Shown: in pieces, positions 63,498 through 64,000 of the stretch | How the letters are laid out: each line of letters starts with the position of its first letter | Numbering within the stretch: position 1 is the stretch's first letter | NCBI RefSeq assembly: GCF_030160295.1 | Contig: NZ_BSOB01000017.1 | Location: 276,049 to 340,048, forward strand | Source: Dyella acidisoli | GTDB taxonomy: Bacteria; Pseudomonadota; Gammaproteobacteria; Xanthomonadales; Rhodanobacteraceae | Length of the DNA: 64,000 nucleotides | Direction of reading: 5' to 3' | The notes under the pieces: model-generated | The model's database searches: none | What the model was told of the DNA's origin: nothing | Seen by the model: the letters and a program-made list of their open reading frames with translations, nothing else | Position numbers and translations under genes: made by a program

Positions 63498-63923
63498 ATG
63501 AGTTCCAACCGCCCGTACTTGTTGCGGGCGATCTACGATTGGATCAGCGACAACAATCTCACGCCCTACATGCTGGTGGATGCCACCCGCCAAGGTGTGC
63601 GTGTACCGCCACATGTGATCAAGAACGGGCAGGTGGTGCTCAATCTGGCGATGCGTGCTGTTGCCAACCTGGACTTGGGCAACGAATGGATCAGCTTCCA
63701 GGCGCGTTTCTCTGGCGTCAGTCACAGCATCCAGATTCCTGTGCCCGCTGTGCTGGCTTTGTACGCTCAGGAAAACGGGCAGGGCATGATGTTTCCCGCG
63801 GATGAGGAAGAAGGCGGCGAGCCGCCGACCGATACGCCGCCGTCGCCGCCTGAGCCGGAGCCGCCTTCGGGCGATGGTGACAAGCCGAAGCGGGGCGGGT
63901 CGCATTTGCGGGTGGTGAAGTAG
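63498..63923 (+). CDS. sspB: ClpXP adaptor SspB
   Basis: Binds ssrA-tagged proteins and delivers them to ClpXP. It has 141 residues: an N-terminal substrate-binding domain (MSSNRPYLLRAIYDWISDNN), an acidic Pro-rich linker, and the C-terminal ClpX-binding tail LRVVK. Start 63498 matches the family; ATG 63474 is possible. It lies after sspA as in E. coli, but with a 260-nt structured gap. Confidence 0.95.
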   Translation: MSSNRPYLLRAIYDWISDNNLTPYMLVDATRQGVRVPPHVIKNGQVVLNLAMRAVANLDLGNEWISFQARFSGVSHSIQIPVPAVLALYAQENGQGMMFPADEEEGGEPPTDTPPSPPEPEPPSGDGDKPKRGGSHLRVVK

Positions 63924-63972
63924 TCCATTCGCAGGCTACTCGATTCACAGGGATTCCGGGAAAACTCCTCAG

Positions 63973-64000
63973 ACTCGTCGCCCCGGCGAAGGCCGGGGTC
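63973..64000. repeat. Family A palindrome, cut by window end
   Basis: ACTCGTCGCCCCGGCGAAGG followed by CCGGGGTC is the same sub-type as at 2663; the other half lies beyond the window. It is placed 50 nt after sspB and is a likely terminator. Confidence 0.6.

Overview
This window looks like a chromosome segment from a gammaproteobacterium of the order Xanthomonadales (Lysobacterales), most likely Rhodanobacteraceae (a Dyella/Rhodanobacter-like genus). That placement is inferred from gene content and order (ruvCAB with kup inside, tolQRAB-pal-cpoB-queE-queC, glnS next to coaE-pilD-pilC-pilB, ybeXYZ-miaB, petABC-sspA-sspB), from high G+C with dense short palindromic repeats, and from the protein sequences. 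No database search was run.

Layout: 0.2-8.1 kb carries aspS, a lipase-like hydrolase, yebC, ruvC-ruvA-kup-ruvB and ybgC. 8.2-14.7 kb holds the Tol-Pal envelope system followed by queE and queC (7-deazaguanine synthesis). tRNA-Lys(TTT) follows at 14.8 kb. 15.2-18.4 kb on the minus strand holds a TVP38/DedA-like membrane protein, a zinc deaminase and glnS; a large inverted repeat fills the glnS-deaminase gap. 18.4-23.1 kb (minus) holds coaE and the type IV pilus genes pilD, pilC and pilB.

23.4-45 kb is the accessory part. It contains glycosyltransferases, galE, UDP-galactopyranose mutase, a WbqC-like protein, three DegT-family proteins (one without the PLP lysine), two methyltransferases and a PglK/MsbA-like ABC flippase. 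These run directly into two major pilin genes surrounded by three large GT-C/TMTC-like membrane proteins. By eye, roughly 23-35 kb is clearly more A+T-rich than the rest. My reading (inference) is a glycan synthesis and flipping locus coupled to candidate pilin O-glycosyltransferases, inserted between pilBCD and the pilins. A sigma-54-type promoter candidate precedes the first-listed pilin.

45-64 kb returns to core-type genes: an S9 peptidase, an acyltransferase-3/SGNH protein, corA, a DUF4105 protein, corC-ybeY-ybeZ, a GNAT acetyltransferase, miaB, a lytic transglycosylase, a DegS/DegQ-like protease, petABC (cytochrome bc1), sspA and sspB. Two families of extragenic palindromes (A and B below) recur at 3' ends, several times as an ordered A-B couplet.

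No transposase, integrase, phage gene, CRISPR array or rRNA was recognised.
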